Positions 53,438-63,014 of a stretch of 64,000 nt of DNA are shown here, piece after piece (positions within the stretch are counted from its first letter, which is position 1; every line of letters starts with the position of its first letter). The DNA comes from JACDBE01 sp963714055 (GTDB taxonomy: Bacteria > Actinomycetota > Acidimicrobiia > Spongiisociales > UBA5794). The notes below the pieces were generated by a model. It had not been told where the DNA came from and made no database searches. It saw only the letters and a program-made list of their open reading frames with translations. The stretch covers positions 1,426,001 to 1,490,000 of the forward strand of contig OY970227.1 of the NCBI GenBank assembly GCA_963714055.1, given 5' to 3'. The translations under genes and the position numbers were made by a program.

Positions 53438-54275
53438 TCAGTAGGCGCCTCGACCCAACAGCACCGCCGCGATCGTCCGGGCCAGGATGACGAGGTCGAG
53501 CCGCAGCGACCAGCGTCCGGATGTAGTCGATGTCCATCTCGACCCAGGTGTCGAAGTCGAGGTCGGACCTGCCGCTGACCTGCCAGATGCAGGTGACGCC
53601 CGGCTTGACCAGGAGCCGCTGCCGCTCCCACGCACCGTAGGCCTCGACCTCGTCGGACAGGGGCGGTCGGGGACCGACCAGCGACATGGCGCCCGGTGAG
53701 GACGTGGAGCGAGCTGGGGCAACTCGTCGATGCTGTACTTGCGTAGGACCCGTCCGAGCGGAGTGGTCCGCGGGTCGTCGCGGATCTTGAACACCGGGCC
53801 GTCCATTTCGTTGCTGTCGGCAGGCTGGGCCGCAACGCCGTCCGCGTCGCGGTGACATCGTGCGGAACTTGATGAGACGGAAGGTCCGGCCATTGTGACC
53901 GTCGCGCTGCTGGGGTAGAAGACAGGCCCCGGCGACGTCACGACAATGGCGAGGCCGCGCAGACGAACACCGGGGTGAGGATCACCGACCGCCACCGACG
54001 CCAACGCTATCTCGACCAGCCGCTTGGTGGTGCGGCGGACCGGGGCCCCCAGCAGGCCGTCGCCCGCTCGAGGTAGATGTGGTGTGTCGGCGACATCGTC
54101 CGGTGACCGGGGCGAGGACGACCGTCACCCGGTCGCCCGGCTCGGGGGCAGTGCGGCGACCGGCTCGGCCGCCGGCGGGCCGTGGACGTACCGACGCCAG
54201 CTCCCACTCACGACGCGGCGCGAGTCGCCTCCGCCAGCTCATCGTCGACCACGACTCCCGGTCCCCGTGCGTCAT
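53438..54275 (-). CDS. Priming sugar transferase (bacterial sugar transferase family)
   Basis: About 270 residues. The WcaJ/RfbP-type core is seen in pieces: KRLVEIALASVAV and LAIVVTSPGPVFY (membrane entry), HRDADG, DGPVFKIRDDPRTTPLGRVLRKYSIDELPQL, SLVGPRPPLSDEVEAYGAWERQRLLVKPGVTCIWQVSGRSDLDFDTWVEMDIDYIRTL, and ILARTIAAVLLGRGAY. It attaches the first sugar phosphate to undecaprenyl phosphate. Several breaks. The N-terminal region is short and uncertain (a segment TVVLAPVT near 54120 suggests a degraded CoA-binding-like domain). Confidence 0.8.
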
Positions 54276-54587
54276 GGATCTCCCTCTGACTCCCCTCGAA
54301 CCGGCGCAACGACACGCCGATCCCCCACTTTCTCGGCGGCCCCTTAAACCACCGAGCGCTCCCCGAAAATGCCATCCCGGTGACGTGCGATGAATCTATG
54401 GGCGGCCGCGGATGCTGTCAACGGGTCGATCGACCGGCTCGAGGGGCTCGGCCTCGACCACGCGACGGCTGGAGTTGCGGTGGCGTAGGCCGGGACCATC
54501 ATGCAGTAGCGGTCACCGTCCGACGGCACGGCGGGGCAATCGGCGCGACAGGCGGGTCCACGGGGTCATCGAAACGGGGGAAAGACC
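54276..54587. other. Divergent intergenic region
   Basis: No gene was recognised in these 312 bases between the priming transferase and the epimerase. A GAGCGCTC palindrome-type arm near 54353-54360 and a purine-rich GGGGGAAAGACC just before the epimerase ATG are the only features noted. It presumably holds promoters for both strands. Confidence 0.35.
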
Positions 54588-55559
54588 ATGGAGCGAGTGC
54601 TCGTCACGGGCGCGGGTGGGTTCATCGGCCACCACCTCGTCACCTATCTCAAGGCAGCGGGGCTACTGGGTCCGCGGGGTCGACCTCAAGCTGCCCGAGT
54701 ACACCGACGTCGACGCCGACGAGTTCGAGCTGCTCGACCTGCGCCGCTGGGACAACTGCCTGCAGGCCACCCGGCGGCGTCGACGAGGTCTACGCGCTGG
54801 CCGCCGACATGGGCGGCATGGGCTTCATCTCGGCCCACCACGCCGAGATCCTGCGCAACAACGCGCTGATCAACCTGCACACGCTCGAGGCGCGCGCCGG
54901 ATCAACGGCGTGTCGCGCTACCTCTACAGCTCGTCGGCGTGCATCTACCCCGAGTACCTGCCAGACCGAGACCGACGTCGACGCCGCTGCGGGAGGAGGA
55001 CGCCTACCCGGCGCAGCCGCAGGACGCGTACGGCTGGGAGAAGCTGATCACCGAGCGGCTGTGCGAGTACTACGCCGAGCGAGTACGGGATGGAGACGCG
55101 GATCGTCCGCTTCCACAACATCTACGGGCCGTACGGCACGTACGACGGCGGCCGGGAGAAGGCGCCGGCGGCGATCTGCCGCAAGGTCGCCGTGGCGAGC
55201 CGACGGCGGATCGAGATCGAGATCTGGGGCGACGGCGAGCAGACGCGCTCGTTCTGCTACATCGACGACTGCGTCGAGGGCATCTACCGGCTGATGCAGC
55301 TCGGACTACCGCCGAGCCGCTGAACCTCGGCACGCGACCGGATGGTCACGATCAACGAGCTGGCCGGCATCGTCATCGACATCGCCGGCAAGCGAGGACA
55401 TCGACCTGCGCCACATCGACGGGCCCGCAGGGCGTGCGCGGCCGCAACTCCGACAACACGCGGCTGCGCGAGGTCCTCGGCTGGGAGCCGGCGATCTCGC
55501 TGGAGGACGGGCTCGGCCCGACCTACCGGTGGATCGAGAAGCAGCTCCAGGCCAGCTGA
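54588..55559 (+). CDS. NAD-dependent epimerase/dehydratase, GDP-mannose 3,5-epimerase-like
   Basis: About 320 residues of an extended SDR protein. MERVLVTGAGGFIGHHLVTYL (NAD site), VDEVYALAADMGGMGFISAHHAEILRNNALINLHTLEA, YLYSSSACIYPEYLP, REEDAYPAQPQDAYGWEKLITERLCEYY (YxxxK), TRIVRFHNIYGPYGTYDGGREKAPAAICRK, IEIWGDGEQTRSFCYIDDCVEGIYRLM, EPLNLGT, and RGRNSDNTRLREVLGWEPAISLEDGL. The AADMGGMGFI and RFHNIYGPYGTYDGGREKAPAA blocks match GDP-mannose 3,5-epimerase, which makes GDP-L-galactose. About ten single-base insertions occur. Other nucleotide-sugar substrates are possible. Confidence 0.8.
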
Positions 55560-55619
55560 GCGGGCCTGCCTGTCGCCGACCGGACGCGCTGCCGGCCGGC
55601 CGAGATGAGGGCGGATGGC

Positions 55620-57260
55620 TCAGACGCCCGAGGAGATCAGGCGGTAGACGCCGCCGAACTCGTCGTCTTCGACCTGGGCGAACGTCGACTCGACTTTCCG
55701 GCCGAAGGCGACCAGGGCCGCGGAATCGGCCGGGTCCTGGTGCTCCAGGTACGCCGGTGGAGCGAAGACGTCGCCGGTGGCGTACACCGTCCCGCCGCGT
55801 TCCACCGCCGATGCGAGCACCTCGTCGAGATCCTCGCCCTCGGTGACCGGGTCGACGACGAACACGACCTCGGCGTCGCCGTGGTACTCGAGGTAGCGGT
55901 GGAACAGCGAGCTGTCTGCGGTCAGGATGGTGTCTGTCGGGCCGGCGTTGTCGAGCAACCAGGCGGCGCGGGCGGCGTTGCGGTCCCCTTCCGTCCCCTG
56001 GATCAACGCCATCCCCAGGCCGTTGTGGAGCAGGAGGACCACCAGGAGGGCGGCGAGCATCGCCGATCCCCAATGCCCACTACGGTCCCGGCGCCCAGCG
56101 AGCCCGATGGTGACCAGCATGGTGAACGGGGGCAAGGCGAGCAGCCACAGCTCCGGGCCGTCCGCCCACTCCGGCCGGGAGATCTGGAAGCCGACCACCC
56201 CGCCGACCCACGCCAGCAACGCGGCCACCTCCGGTCGACGCCACGATCGCACCAGCGCCGGGACGGCCAGGCAGGTCGCGGCGAGCACGGCGAGTAGCGA
56301 CAGGGCGAATGTGGCGGTCATCGCCGTTCGCCGGGCCGGCCCCACGGTCGCCGCCAGGTAGACCTCGTCGTCCAACGCCCGGTCGGGGATCCGGGTGGCT
56401 ATCTCGTCGGCGAACCTCGGATAGGAGAACAGGAACCCGCTCGAGATGATCGACTGGCCGGCGCCGACGGAGACCTTGACCGCCGACTCGACGCCCAACG
56501 AGCCTCCCTCGGCGGCACCGTAGGCGTCGGTGAACGACTCGCCCGGCTGGCGCGCTGCCAGGTAGGGCACGGCGACAGTGAGCATGAGCGCCGGGACCAG
56601 CACCGCTCCGTAGACGGCGAGGCTCCTCGCCCGCCCGGAGGCGAGCAAGTAAACCGGGATCACCAAGAGGGCCAACAGCACGTTGGCGCTGTAGGCCGAC
56701 ACGGCCACTGCGGCGACCGCGGTCACCCCGGCGATCCTCCACGGAGTCGCCGCGCGTGGGGAAAGGCCCACGAGGACCGCCAGAAGGGCGGTGGTGAGGG
56801 CGAGCGGGTAGACCTCGACCTCGGCGGAGAATCGCCAGAACCCGTAGGTGGCCGCCAGCAGCCCGGATCCGATGAGGGAAGTCCTGGTCGACAACCCGAG
56901 ACGGAGCCGTAGCACCAGGAATTGGAGGGCGACCGCAGCGGCGGCGATGAACGCGTTGATCACCGACGCAGTCAGCAGGGCGTCGTCGGTGATGCCCACC
57001 GCCCGGACGACGACGAAAGCGCCGTGCATCACCGGGACGAAGGCGACGTGCCGGGGCGTCCCATGGCTGGCGATGCCCTGCTCGATCTCCAGAGCGAACT
57101 GATGGGCATCGTCCGACTCGGTGCGGTTGGCCGGTGCGGTGACCAAGAAGAGTGCCGTCAGCGCCACGAACACCAGTGCCGCCACCCGCCACGGACGGGC
57201 TGTGTCGTCGGCGACGACGCCGGCGTCCCGTTCCACCGTCGCCACCGGGTCAAGCTGCAT
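55620..57260 (-). CDS. GT-C/ArnT-like integral membrane glycosyltransferase
   Basis: 546 residues, unbroken, with about 10 to 12 membrane spans and a C-terminal extracellular domain (TDTILTADSSLFHRYLEYHGDAEVVFVVDPVTEGEDLDEVLASAVERGGTVYAT). The first loop has NRTESDDAHQFALEIEQG, an acidic DDxxH motif like the catalytic loop of GT39/ArnT-type enzymes, and FWRFSAEVEVYPLALTTALLAVLVG is also typical. It would use a polyprenyl-phosphate sugar as donor. The start at 57260 overlaps the upstream half-transporter by 11 bp. Two ArnE/F-like genes directly upstream support a flip-and-transfer module. Confidence 0.7.
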   Translation of the reverse strand: MQLDPVATVERDAGVVADDTARPWRVAALVFVALTALFLVTAPANRTESDDAHQFALEIEQGIASHGTPRHVAFVPVMHGAFVVVRAVGITDDALLTASVINAFIAAAAVALQFLVLRLRLGLSTRTSLIGSGLLAATYGFWRFSAEVEVYPLALTTALLAVLVGLSPRAATPWRIAGVTAVAAVAVSAYSANVLLALLVIPVYLLASGRARSLAVYGAVLVPALMLTVAVPYLAARQPGESFTDAYGAAEGGSLGVESAVKVSVGAGQSIISSGFLFSYPRFADEIATRIPDRALDDEVYLAATVGPARRTAMTATFALSLLAVLAATCLAVPALVRSWRRPEVAALLAWVGGVVGFQISRPEWADGPELWLLALPPFTMLVTIGLAGRRDRSGHWGSAMLAALLVVLLLHNGLGMALIQGTEGDRNAARAAWLLDNAGPTDTILTADSSLFHRYLEYHGDAEVVFVVDPVTEGEDLDEVLASAVERGGTVYATGDVFAPPAYLEHQDPADSAALVAFGRKVESTFAQVEDDEFGGVYRLISSGV

Positions 57261-57558
57261 AGAGGACCAGCCCTCCGATGATGGCGGCAACCGCCACGAT
57301 GTGGTGTCGAGTGATCCGCTCCCGCAGCACGGCGTACGACAACACCAGGACCATCACCTGCACCAATCCCATGCTCATGTAGACGACGCCCACGTCGATT
57401 TCGGTGAGGGCGAAGAGGAAGCCGCCCTGGGCCACCACGAAGAGCCCCATCGCGGTCGCCAACAGGGCGACCCGGCGCCCGCTGGAGAAGAACGCCTTGT
57501 ACGACACCTGCGCCAGGGCGGTCGCCACCAACGCACCGACGAGCACGAGCCAGGTCAC
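57250..57558 (-). CDS. Small EamA/ArnF-like half transporter
   Basis: 102 residues, four membrane spans: TWLVLVGALVATALAQVSYKAFF, VALLATAMGLFVVAQGGFLFAL, VGVVYMSMGLVQVMVLVLSYAVL, and HHIVAVAAIIGGLVLYA. Such four-span DMT proteins work in pairs; ArnE/ArnF flip undecaprenyl-phosphate sugars. The GTG start overlaps its partner's stop (GTGA), and its own end overlaps the GT-C gene. Substrate inferred from context only. Confidence 0.75.
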   Translation of the reverse strand: MTWLVLVGALVATALAQVSYKAFFSSGRRVALLATAMGLFVVAQGGFLFALTEIDVGVVYMSMGLVQVMVLVLSYAVLRERITRHHIVAVAAIIGGLVLYAA

Positions 57559-57875
57559 TCCGACGCCTTCACGGTGAGCCAGGCCACCCCTGCCGTGATC
57601 AGCACCGCTCCCGACACCTGGAGCGGCCCCACCGGATCTCCGTAGAGCAGGGCGACACCGAGCATGGCCGGGAAGAACAGGCTCGACAGGGGAAAGGTGG
57701 TGCTCAGCGGGTATCGCCGATGGGCACGGCCCCAGACGAGCAGGCGGCCGACATCGACCGCACCGACCCCGGCCAGACCCACCACGAACAGGGCGGGGCT
57801 CCACGAGCCGTACCCGTCGGCCACGGTCTTGAGCAGGACGGCGCCGACGACCTGGAGGCCGACTGCGACGAGCAT
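57555..57875 (-). CDS. Small EamA/ArnE-like half transporter
   Basis: 106 residues, four membrane spans: LVAVGLQVVGAVLLKTVAD, SPALFVVGLAGVGAVDVGRLLVWG, PLSSLFFPAMLGVALLYG, and LQVSGAVLITAGVAWLTVKASE. It partners the next gene. ATG at 57875 is used. A start at 57961 (MVAPTDPTSPES) is possible if one extra base lies between them; that would remove the 90-bp gap after the sulfotransferase. Confidence 0.72.
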   Translation of the reverse strand: MLVAVGLQVVGAVLLKTVADGYGSWSPALFVVGLAGVGAVDVGRLLVWGRAHRRYPLSTTFPLSSLFFPAMLGVALLYGDPVGPLQVSGAVLITAGVAWLTVKASE

Positions 57876-57963
57876 TACGCCAAGGGCGCCGACCTGGGTC
57901 GAGGGCGTCCGCCGCTCTCCGCCCGGGACTCCGGGGAAGTTGGATCGGTCGGGGCGACCATGC

Positions 57964-58952
57964 TCACGCCGTATCCCTCTCGCCGATGGCGGCCTCGAGC
58001 GCTTCGAACTCGACCCGGGAGATACGCGCCTGCCGCGATGGCTCGATCCGCGCCGGCAGCCTCTCGACGTCGGCGGCCACCCCCATCCCTCGCCCGATGC
58101 GCTCGGCGTGCTGGCGGGGAGCGGCACAGAAGTCTTCGTAGTCGACCACCTCGAAGCGGTCCCGCCCCAGCGCCGCCTCCTGGGAGTGGGCGAGCTCGCG
58201 GTGAAAGGCGACCTGCCGCGCGATGTCGCGGTACAGGTCGTGGGGCAGCGTCCCTGCCGGGTCGTGGAGTCCATACTCGCTGGCGGTCGCTGCCGTGGAT
58301 CGCCCGTCTGGCGAGCAGGAGCGACTGGCCGAGGAACAGCGGGTCGCGGGTCAGGCAGAGGAACCGGGCAGTCGGCAGGTGGGCGGCGACCAGGGCGGCG
58401 TGGGCGTCGAGCGCGTTGTTCTTGGCCACGAGGGGGCGACCGGTCCACGCCTCGTACGCCCCGAAGAACTCGACCATCGCCTGAGCGCCGTCGGCTTCGA
58501 TGTGATCGCGAACGAGACCGCGGTCGGTTCCCAGCCACCGATCCCAGAGGTGCAAGCCGTCGTTCGGCGCCCGGAAGCCGGCGGTCCGCCCGTAGTAGCT
58601 CTCCAGGGGCACATGTCGCCCGTCGGGGATGGCCCGGAGGAGGTCGCTGGCGGTGATCGGGGACAGGGGGAACACCGAGGTGGCGTTGGTGAGGTAGGCG
58701 ACGTCCAGGGAGCGCATCAGCGAGAGGCCGACCAGGGTGGTCCCGCTCCGTGGCGGACCGCACACGAACAGGATCGGCCGGGAGGTGCTTTGGCCCGGTG
58801 TAGCGAGCACGCTCTCGGCGTTCGAGGAGGTGGTCGGCGGGGGCCGCCAGCAATCCGAGCGCCGCCAGGAGGACCGCGAAGCGCCCACCGGGAGCTCCGG
58901 ATGAGAGGACTCTCCTCGCCAAGCCGACCGGGTCGTCGAGATGGGACGGCAC
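57964..58952 (-). CDS. Sulfotransferase family protein
   Basis: About 328 residues. The 5'-phosphosulfate loop ILFVCGPPRSGTTLVGLSLMRSLD is present, and the 3'-phosphate region TARFLCLTRDPLFLGQSLLLARRAIHGSDRQR has the expected Arg and Ser. Late segments are FEVVDYEDFCAAPRQHAERIGRG and SRVEFEALEAAIGERDTA. It would transfer sulfate from PAPS to a sugar or protein, so the exopolysaccharide may be sulfated. Two inserted bases (near 58820 and 58260). GTG start at 58952. Confidence 0.8.
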
Positions 58953-59196
58953 GAACCGCCCGATCAGGAGCGTCCCCCTCGTCCAGCCATACCCGGGTTC
59001 CCCCCTCCCGCAACGGCACCACCGTAGCCGCGGTTCGGCCTCGGCCGCTCGTCGGGCTCCACGTTGCTAGGGTGATCGGCGTCGAGGGCCGTTGGGGCGG
59101 CCATCGGTCGCCGGGGGGGAAAGGGGGACATGGGGGATCACGCCGTTTCGCATACAACGAGTCCGTCGCGCCGCGAGTCGGACACCGGTGGTCTCG

Positions 59197-59761
59197 ATGA
59201 CCGCCATCGTCGCCGCCACCGCGTACGATCGGTGCCGGATGCCGAGTCTGGGACGGTGCCCAGGTCCGGGAGGACGCCAGCATCGGTGACGACTGCGTCA
59301 TCGGCCGGGGCGCGTACATCGACCGGGCGGTGCGGATCGGAGCCCGTTGCAAGATCCAGAACGACGCCCTCGTCTACTTCCCGGCCGTGGTCGGAGATGG
59401 TGTCTTCATCGGTCCCCGTGCCACCCTGACCAACGATCCGTACCCCCGGGCGGTGAACCCGGACGGGACCCTCAAGGACGGCGGCGACTGGGAGCCCGCC
59501 GGGGTGATCGTCGAGGAAGGGGCGAGCATCGGCGCGGCAGCGGTCGTGCTCGGCGGCGTCACGGTCGGAGCGTGGGCAATGGTCGCCGCCGGCGCCGTGG
59601 TGACCCGCGAGGTGCCCGCCTTCGCCCTGGTGGCCGGCGTCCCCGCGCGGCGGGTCGCCTGGGTGGGACGGTCGGGCCGCCGGCTCGAGCCCGCCGGTGA
59701 CGTCCTGGTCGATCCTGCCACCGACGAGTCTACCGCCTGGACGGCGACGGCGTGGAGATGA
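59197..59761 (+). CDS. Left-handed beta-helix N-acetyltransferase (WbpD/WlbB-like)
   Basis: About 187 residues of hexapeptide repeats. After two breaks near 59230 the reading is IGAGCRVWDGAQVREDASIGDDCVIGRGAYIDRAVRIGARCKIQNDALVYFPAVVGDGVFIGPRATLTNDPYPRA, then GVIVEEGASIGAAAVVLGGVTVGAWAMVAAGAVVTREVPAFALVAGVPARR. The KIQN...VFIGPxATLTNDxxPRA block is diagnostic of the WbpD/WlbB group that acetylates the 3-amino group of UDP-GlcNAc(3N)A. First of a five-gene operon with WbpE-, WbpB- and WbpI-like enzymes. Confidence 0.83.
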
Positions 59762-59765
59762 TGCC

Positions 59766-60839
59766 GTGATCCCGCTGTCGCGTCCGATCATCGGTGAGGC
59801 GGAGATCGACGCCGTCGCCGCCGTGCTCCGCTCGGGCCAACTCTCCGCGGGCCCGCAGGTGGAGGCGTTCGAGCGGGAATTCGCCGCCAAGGTCGGTTCC
59901 CGACATTCCGAGCCGTCTCGAACGGCACGACGGCCCTCGAGCTCGCCCTCCGCGCCCTCGGCGTGGGCCCGGGCGACGAGGTCGTCGTCCCGTCGTTCAC
60001 CTTCATCGCCACCGCCAACGCGGTGCGCCTCACCGGTGCCGATCCCGTGTTCGCCGACATCGACCCGACATCGTTCTGCGTCTCGGCCGAGACCGTCGAG
60101 GCGCTCATCGGGCCGAGGACGGTCGCCGTGGTCGCCGTCCACCTCTACGGCAACATCGCCGATCCGGCCGGTCTCGCCTCAGTGTGCCGTCGCCACCGCC
60201 TGGCCCTGGTCGAGGACGCCGCCCAGGCCCTCGGCGCGGTGGCGGGATCGGTTCCGGCGGGATCGTTGGGAACGATTGCCGCCTTCTCCTTCTACCCGAC
60301 CAAGAACATCACCACCGGCGAGGGCGGCATGGTGACGACGTCGGACCCGCACCTGGCCGATCGGGTGGCCCTGTTCCGCAACCACGGGTCGCGGCGTCGC
60401 TACGAGCACGAGACGGTGGGGACGAACGCCCGCATGACCGACATGGCCGCCGCCGTCGGCCGGGTCCAGCTCGGCCGGTTGGCGGGGTGGCAGGAGCAGC
60501 GCACCCGCAATGCCGCCGCGTACGACGCCGCCCTGCGGGACGTGGTCGACACCCCGACGGTGACCGCGGGCACCCGTCATGCCTACCACCAGTACACGAT
60601 CCGGTGCCGGGACAGGTCGGGCATGGCCGTCGGCGTTGGACGCCGCCGGGGTCGGCCACGGCATCTACTACGAGACACCCTGCCACCGCCAGAAGCCGTA
60701 TCTCGAGGCAGGCGTCGACCTCCCGGTCACCGACCGCCTGGCCGCGGAGGTGCTGTCGATCCCGGTGCGGCCCGACCTCACCACGGCGGAGCGAGACACC
60801 GTGATCGACGCCGTCACCCGGGGAGCACAACCGCGATGA
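59766..60839 (+). CDS. DegT/DnrJ/EryC1-family sugar aminotransferase (WbpE-like)
   Basis: About 357 residues, PLP enzyme: IPLSRPIIGEAEIDAVAAVLRSGQLSAGPQVEAFEREFAAKVG, AVSNGTTALELALRALGVGPGDEVVVPSFTFIATANAV, DIDPTSFCVSAETVEALIG, ALVEDAAQALGA, AFSFYPTKNITTGEGGMVTT with the PLP Lys in PTKN, and HQYTIR. The C-terminal AAGVGHGIYYETPCHRQKPYLE closes it. Two insertions lie near 59910 and one near 60640. It adds the 3-amino group in the UDP-GlcNAc(3NAc)A route. GTG start 4 bases after the acetyltransferase stop; ATGA overlap with the next gene. Confidence 0.87.
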
Positions 60840-61813
60840 CCACGCCGCTGCGCCTGGGCGTGGTCGGGTTGGGCTCGATGGGCCGCAATCACGTCCGCAT
60901 CGCCGAGAGGCTCGAGGACGTCGAGCTGGTGGGTGGTGTCGACCCGGGCGGGGACCCTCACCGGGCGATGGCCCACCGACCGGTCTTCCCCTCGCTCGAT
61001 GGGCTTCTCGCCGCCGGGGTGGATGCGATCACCGTCGCGGTTCCCTCCGAGCTCCACGAGGAGGTGGCCGTCCATGCCGCCGCGGCGGGGATCCACGCCC
61101 TCATCGAGAAGCCGCTCGGGCCTGACCTGAAGTCGGCGATGCGCATCCGCGACGCGTATGCGGGCACCGGCCTCGTCGCGGCCGTGGGCCATGTCGAGCG
61201 GTACAACCCGGCGCTGAGCGACCTGAAGCGCAGGCTGACCGCGGACACCCTGGGGCGGATCTTCTCGATCCGGACGCAGCGGGTGGGGCCGTACCCGCTC
61301 CGTATCCGCGACGTCGGGGTGGTCAAGGACCTCGCCACGCACGACATCGACCTCGTCCTCTGGCTCGGTGGCGGCATCGACACCCTGCACGCCCACATGG
61401 CCAAGAAGCTCGGAGTCCACGAGGATCTGGTCGAAGCGGTGGGCAGGCTGTCGGACGGGACCGTGGTGTCGATCTCCGTGAACTGGCTCACCCCGACCAA
61501 GCAGCGCACCGTGACCGTCCTCGGTGAGCGCGGCGCCCTGCACGCCGACATGCTGACCGCAGACCTGACCTTCTACGCCAACGCCGACGTGCCCACCGAG
61601 TGGGACGAGCTGGCCCGCCTCAAGGGGGTGTCCGAAGGGGACATGATCCGCTATGCCCTGCGCAAACGGGAGCCGCTCCAGGTGGAGCTGGAGACCTTCC
61701 GGGACACCGTGCTGGCACGCCCGACCGAGGACGCCCTGGTGTCCCTCGACGACGGAGTCGAGGTGCTCCGGGTCGCCGACATGATCCTGGACGAGGGGAA
61801 GTGCGACTCGTGA
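60836..61813 (+). CDS. Gfo/Idh/MocA-family oxidoreductase (WbpB-like)
   Basis: 325 residues, unbroken. NAD site LRLGVVGLGSMGRNHVRIAERL, the EKP motif in GIHALIEKPLGPDLKSA, the catalytic-region His in VVKDLATHDIDLVLWLGG, and GHVERYNPAL. It fits the dehydrogenase that makes the 3-keto sugar for the WbpE-type aminotransferase. Coupled to both neighbours by ATGA and GTGA overlaps. Confidence 0.85.
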   Translation: MTTPLRLGVVGLGSMGRNHVRIAERLEDVELVGGVDPGGDPHRAMAHRPVFPSLDGLLAAGVDAITVAVPSELHEEVAVHAAAAGIHALIEKPLGPDLKSAMRIRDAYAGTGLVAAVGHVERYNPALSDLKRRLTADTLGRIFSIRTQRVGPYPLRIRDVGVVKDLATHDIDLVLWLGGGIDTLHAHMAKKLGVHEDLVEAVGRLSDGTVVSISVNWLTPTKQRTVTVLGERGALHADMLTADLTFYANADVPTEWDELARLKGVSEGDMIRYALRKREPLQVELETFRDTVLARPTEDALVSLDDGVEVLRVADMILDEGKCDS

Positions 61814-62951
61814 CCGCAGGGAAGGAGGCCGTGGTCGTCGCCGTCGTGGTCGGGGCGCGGCCGGAGTTCGTGCAGTCCGCCACCCTGTCGCGGGCGATCG
61901 CCGACCGGGGCTCCCGGGGTGACGCGCCGGTCGTGTGCGGAGGTCCTGATCCACACCGGCCAGCACTACGACTACGCCATGTCCGACGTGTTCTTCCGCG
62001 ATCTCCGTCTCAAGCGACCGACGCATCACCTCGGGGTCGGCTCGGCGCTCCACGGGGCCCAGACCGGCGAGATGATGAAGCGGCTCGAGCCGATCCTGGT
62101 CGACCTCCAGCCCGACGTGGTGGTCGTCTTCGGCGACACCAACAGCACGCTGGCGGCGGCGCTGGTGGCCGCCAAGCTCCACCTCCCGGTCGCCCATGTC
62201 GAGGCCGGCTTGAGGTCGTTCAACCCGCGGATGCCGGAGGAGATCAACCGCTGCCTCACCGACCACGTCTCGGACCTCCTGCTGTGCCCGTCGGCCCAGG
62301 CCGCGGCCAACCTCGAGCGCGAGGGGATCAGCGACGGGGTCCACATCACCGGCGACGTCATGCTGGACGCCCTCGAATGGGTGAGACCGGACTCGCTGCA
62401 GGTGTCGGCAGTGCTCGGCCGGTACGGGCTGGTCGCCGGCGGTTACGCCGTCGCCACGGTGCACCGCGCCGAGAACACCGACGACGCCGGCCGGCTCGGC
62501 GGCCTGCTCGCCGCGCTCGGCGACTTGGCCGCCGACGGGCTACCCGTGATCCTCCCCCTCCATCCGTCGGACCGCCGGATTGCTCGACGGGCTGAAGGTC
62601 CCCGCCGGGGTGCGGCCGGTGGAGCCGGTCGGACATCGCCGAGATGGTCGCCCTGGCCACCGGGGCACGCGTCGGGCTCACCGACTCCGGTGGCCTTGCA
62701 GAAGGAGCTGTACTGGCTGGGCGTGCCGTGCGTGACCATGCGCGACGAGACCGAGTGGGTCGAGACGGTGGCGACCGGGTGGAACGTGGTGGCTGGTGTC
62801 GACCCGGTGGCCGTCGCCGCCGCCGCCCGGCGAATGGCTGTCGATCGATCCCGGCGACCGCCCGCCGATCTACGGCAACGGCGGCGCCGCCGCGCGCATC
62901 CTCGACCTCCTCGTGGAGCATTTCGCCCCGGCGCCGGAGCCGGTCCCGTGA
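61810..62951 (+). CDS. UDP-GlcNAc-type 2-epimerase (WecB/WbpI-like)
   Basis: About 380 residues: VVVGARPEFVQSATLSRAI, EVLIHTGQHYDYAMSDVFFRDL, MMKRLEPILVDLQPDVVVVFGDTNSTLAAALVAAKLHLPVAHVEAGLRSFNPRMPEEINRCLTDHVSDLLLCPS, TGDVMLDAL, VATVHRAENTD, VALATGARVGLTDSGGLQKELYWLGVPCVTMRDETEWVET. HTGQHYDxxMSDVFF is typical of WbpI, which epimerises UDP-GlcNAc(3NAc)A to the manno form. About five inserted bases. The GTG start overlaps the dehydrogenase stop. Confidence 0.88.
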
Positions 62952-63014
62952 CGGCCCACGATGGGGTAGGGGCCACATCTGTGGGAGGAGGCGAGCGCCA
63001 GCCGCGGGCATGTC

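Noticed and set aside
59068..59073. TAGGGT as a -10 box for the WbpD-like operon
   Set aside because: It resembles the -10 form seen elsewhere, but there is no TTG-type -35 at 17-18 bp.
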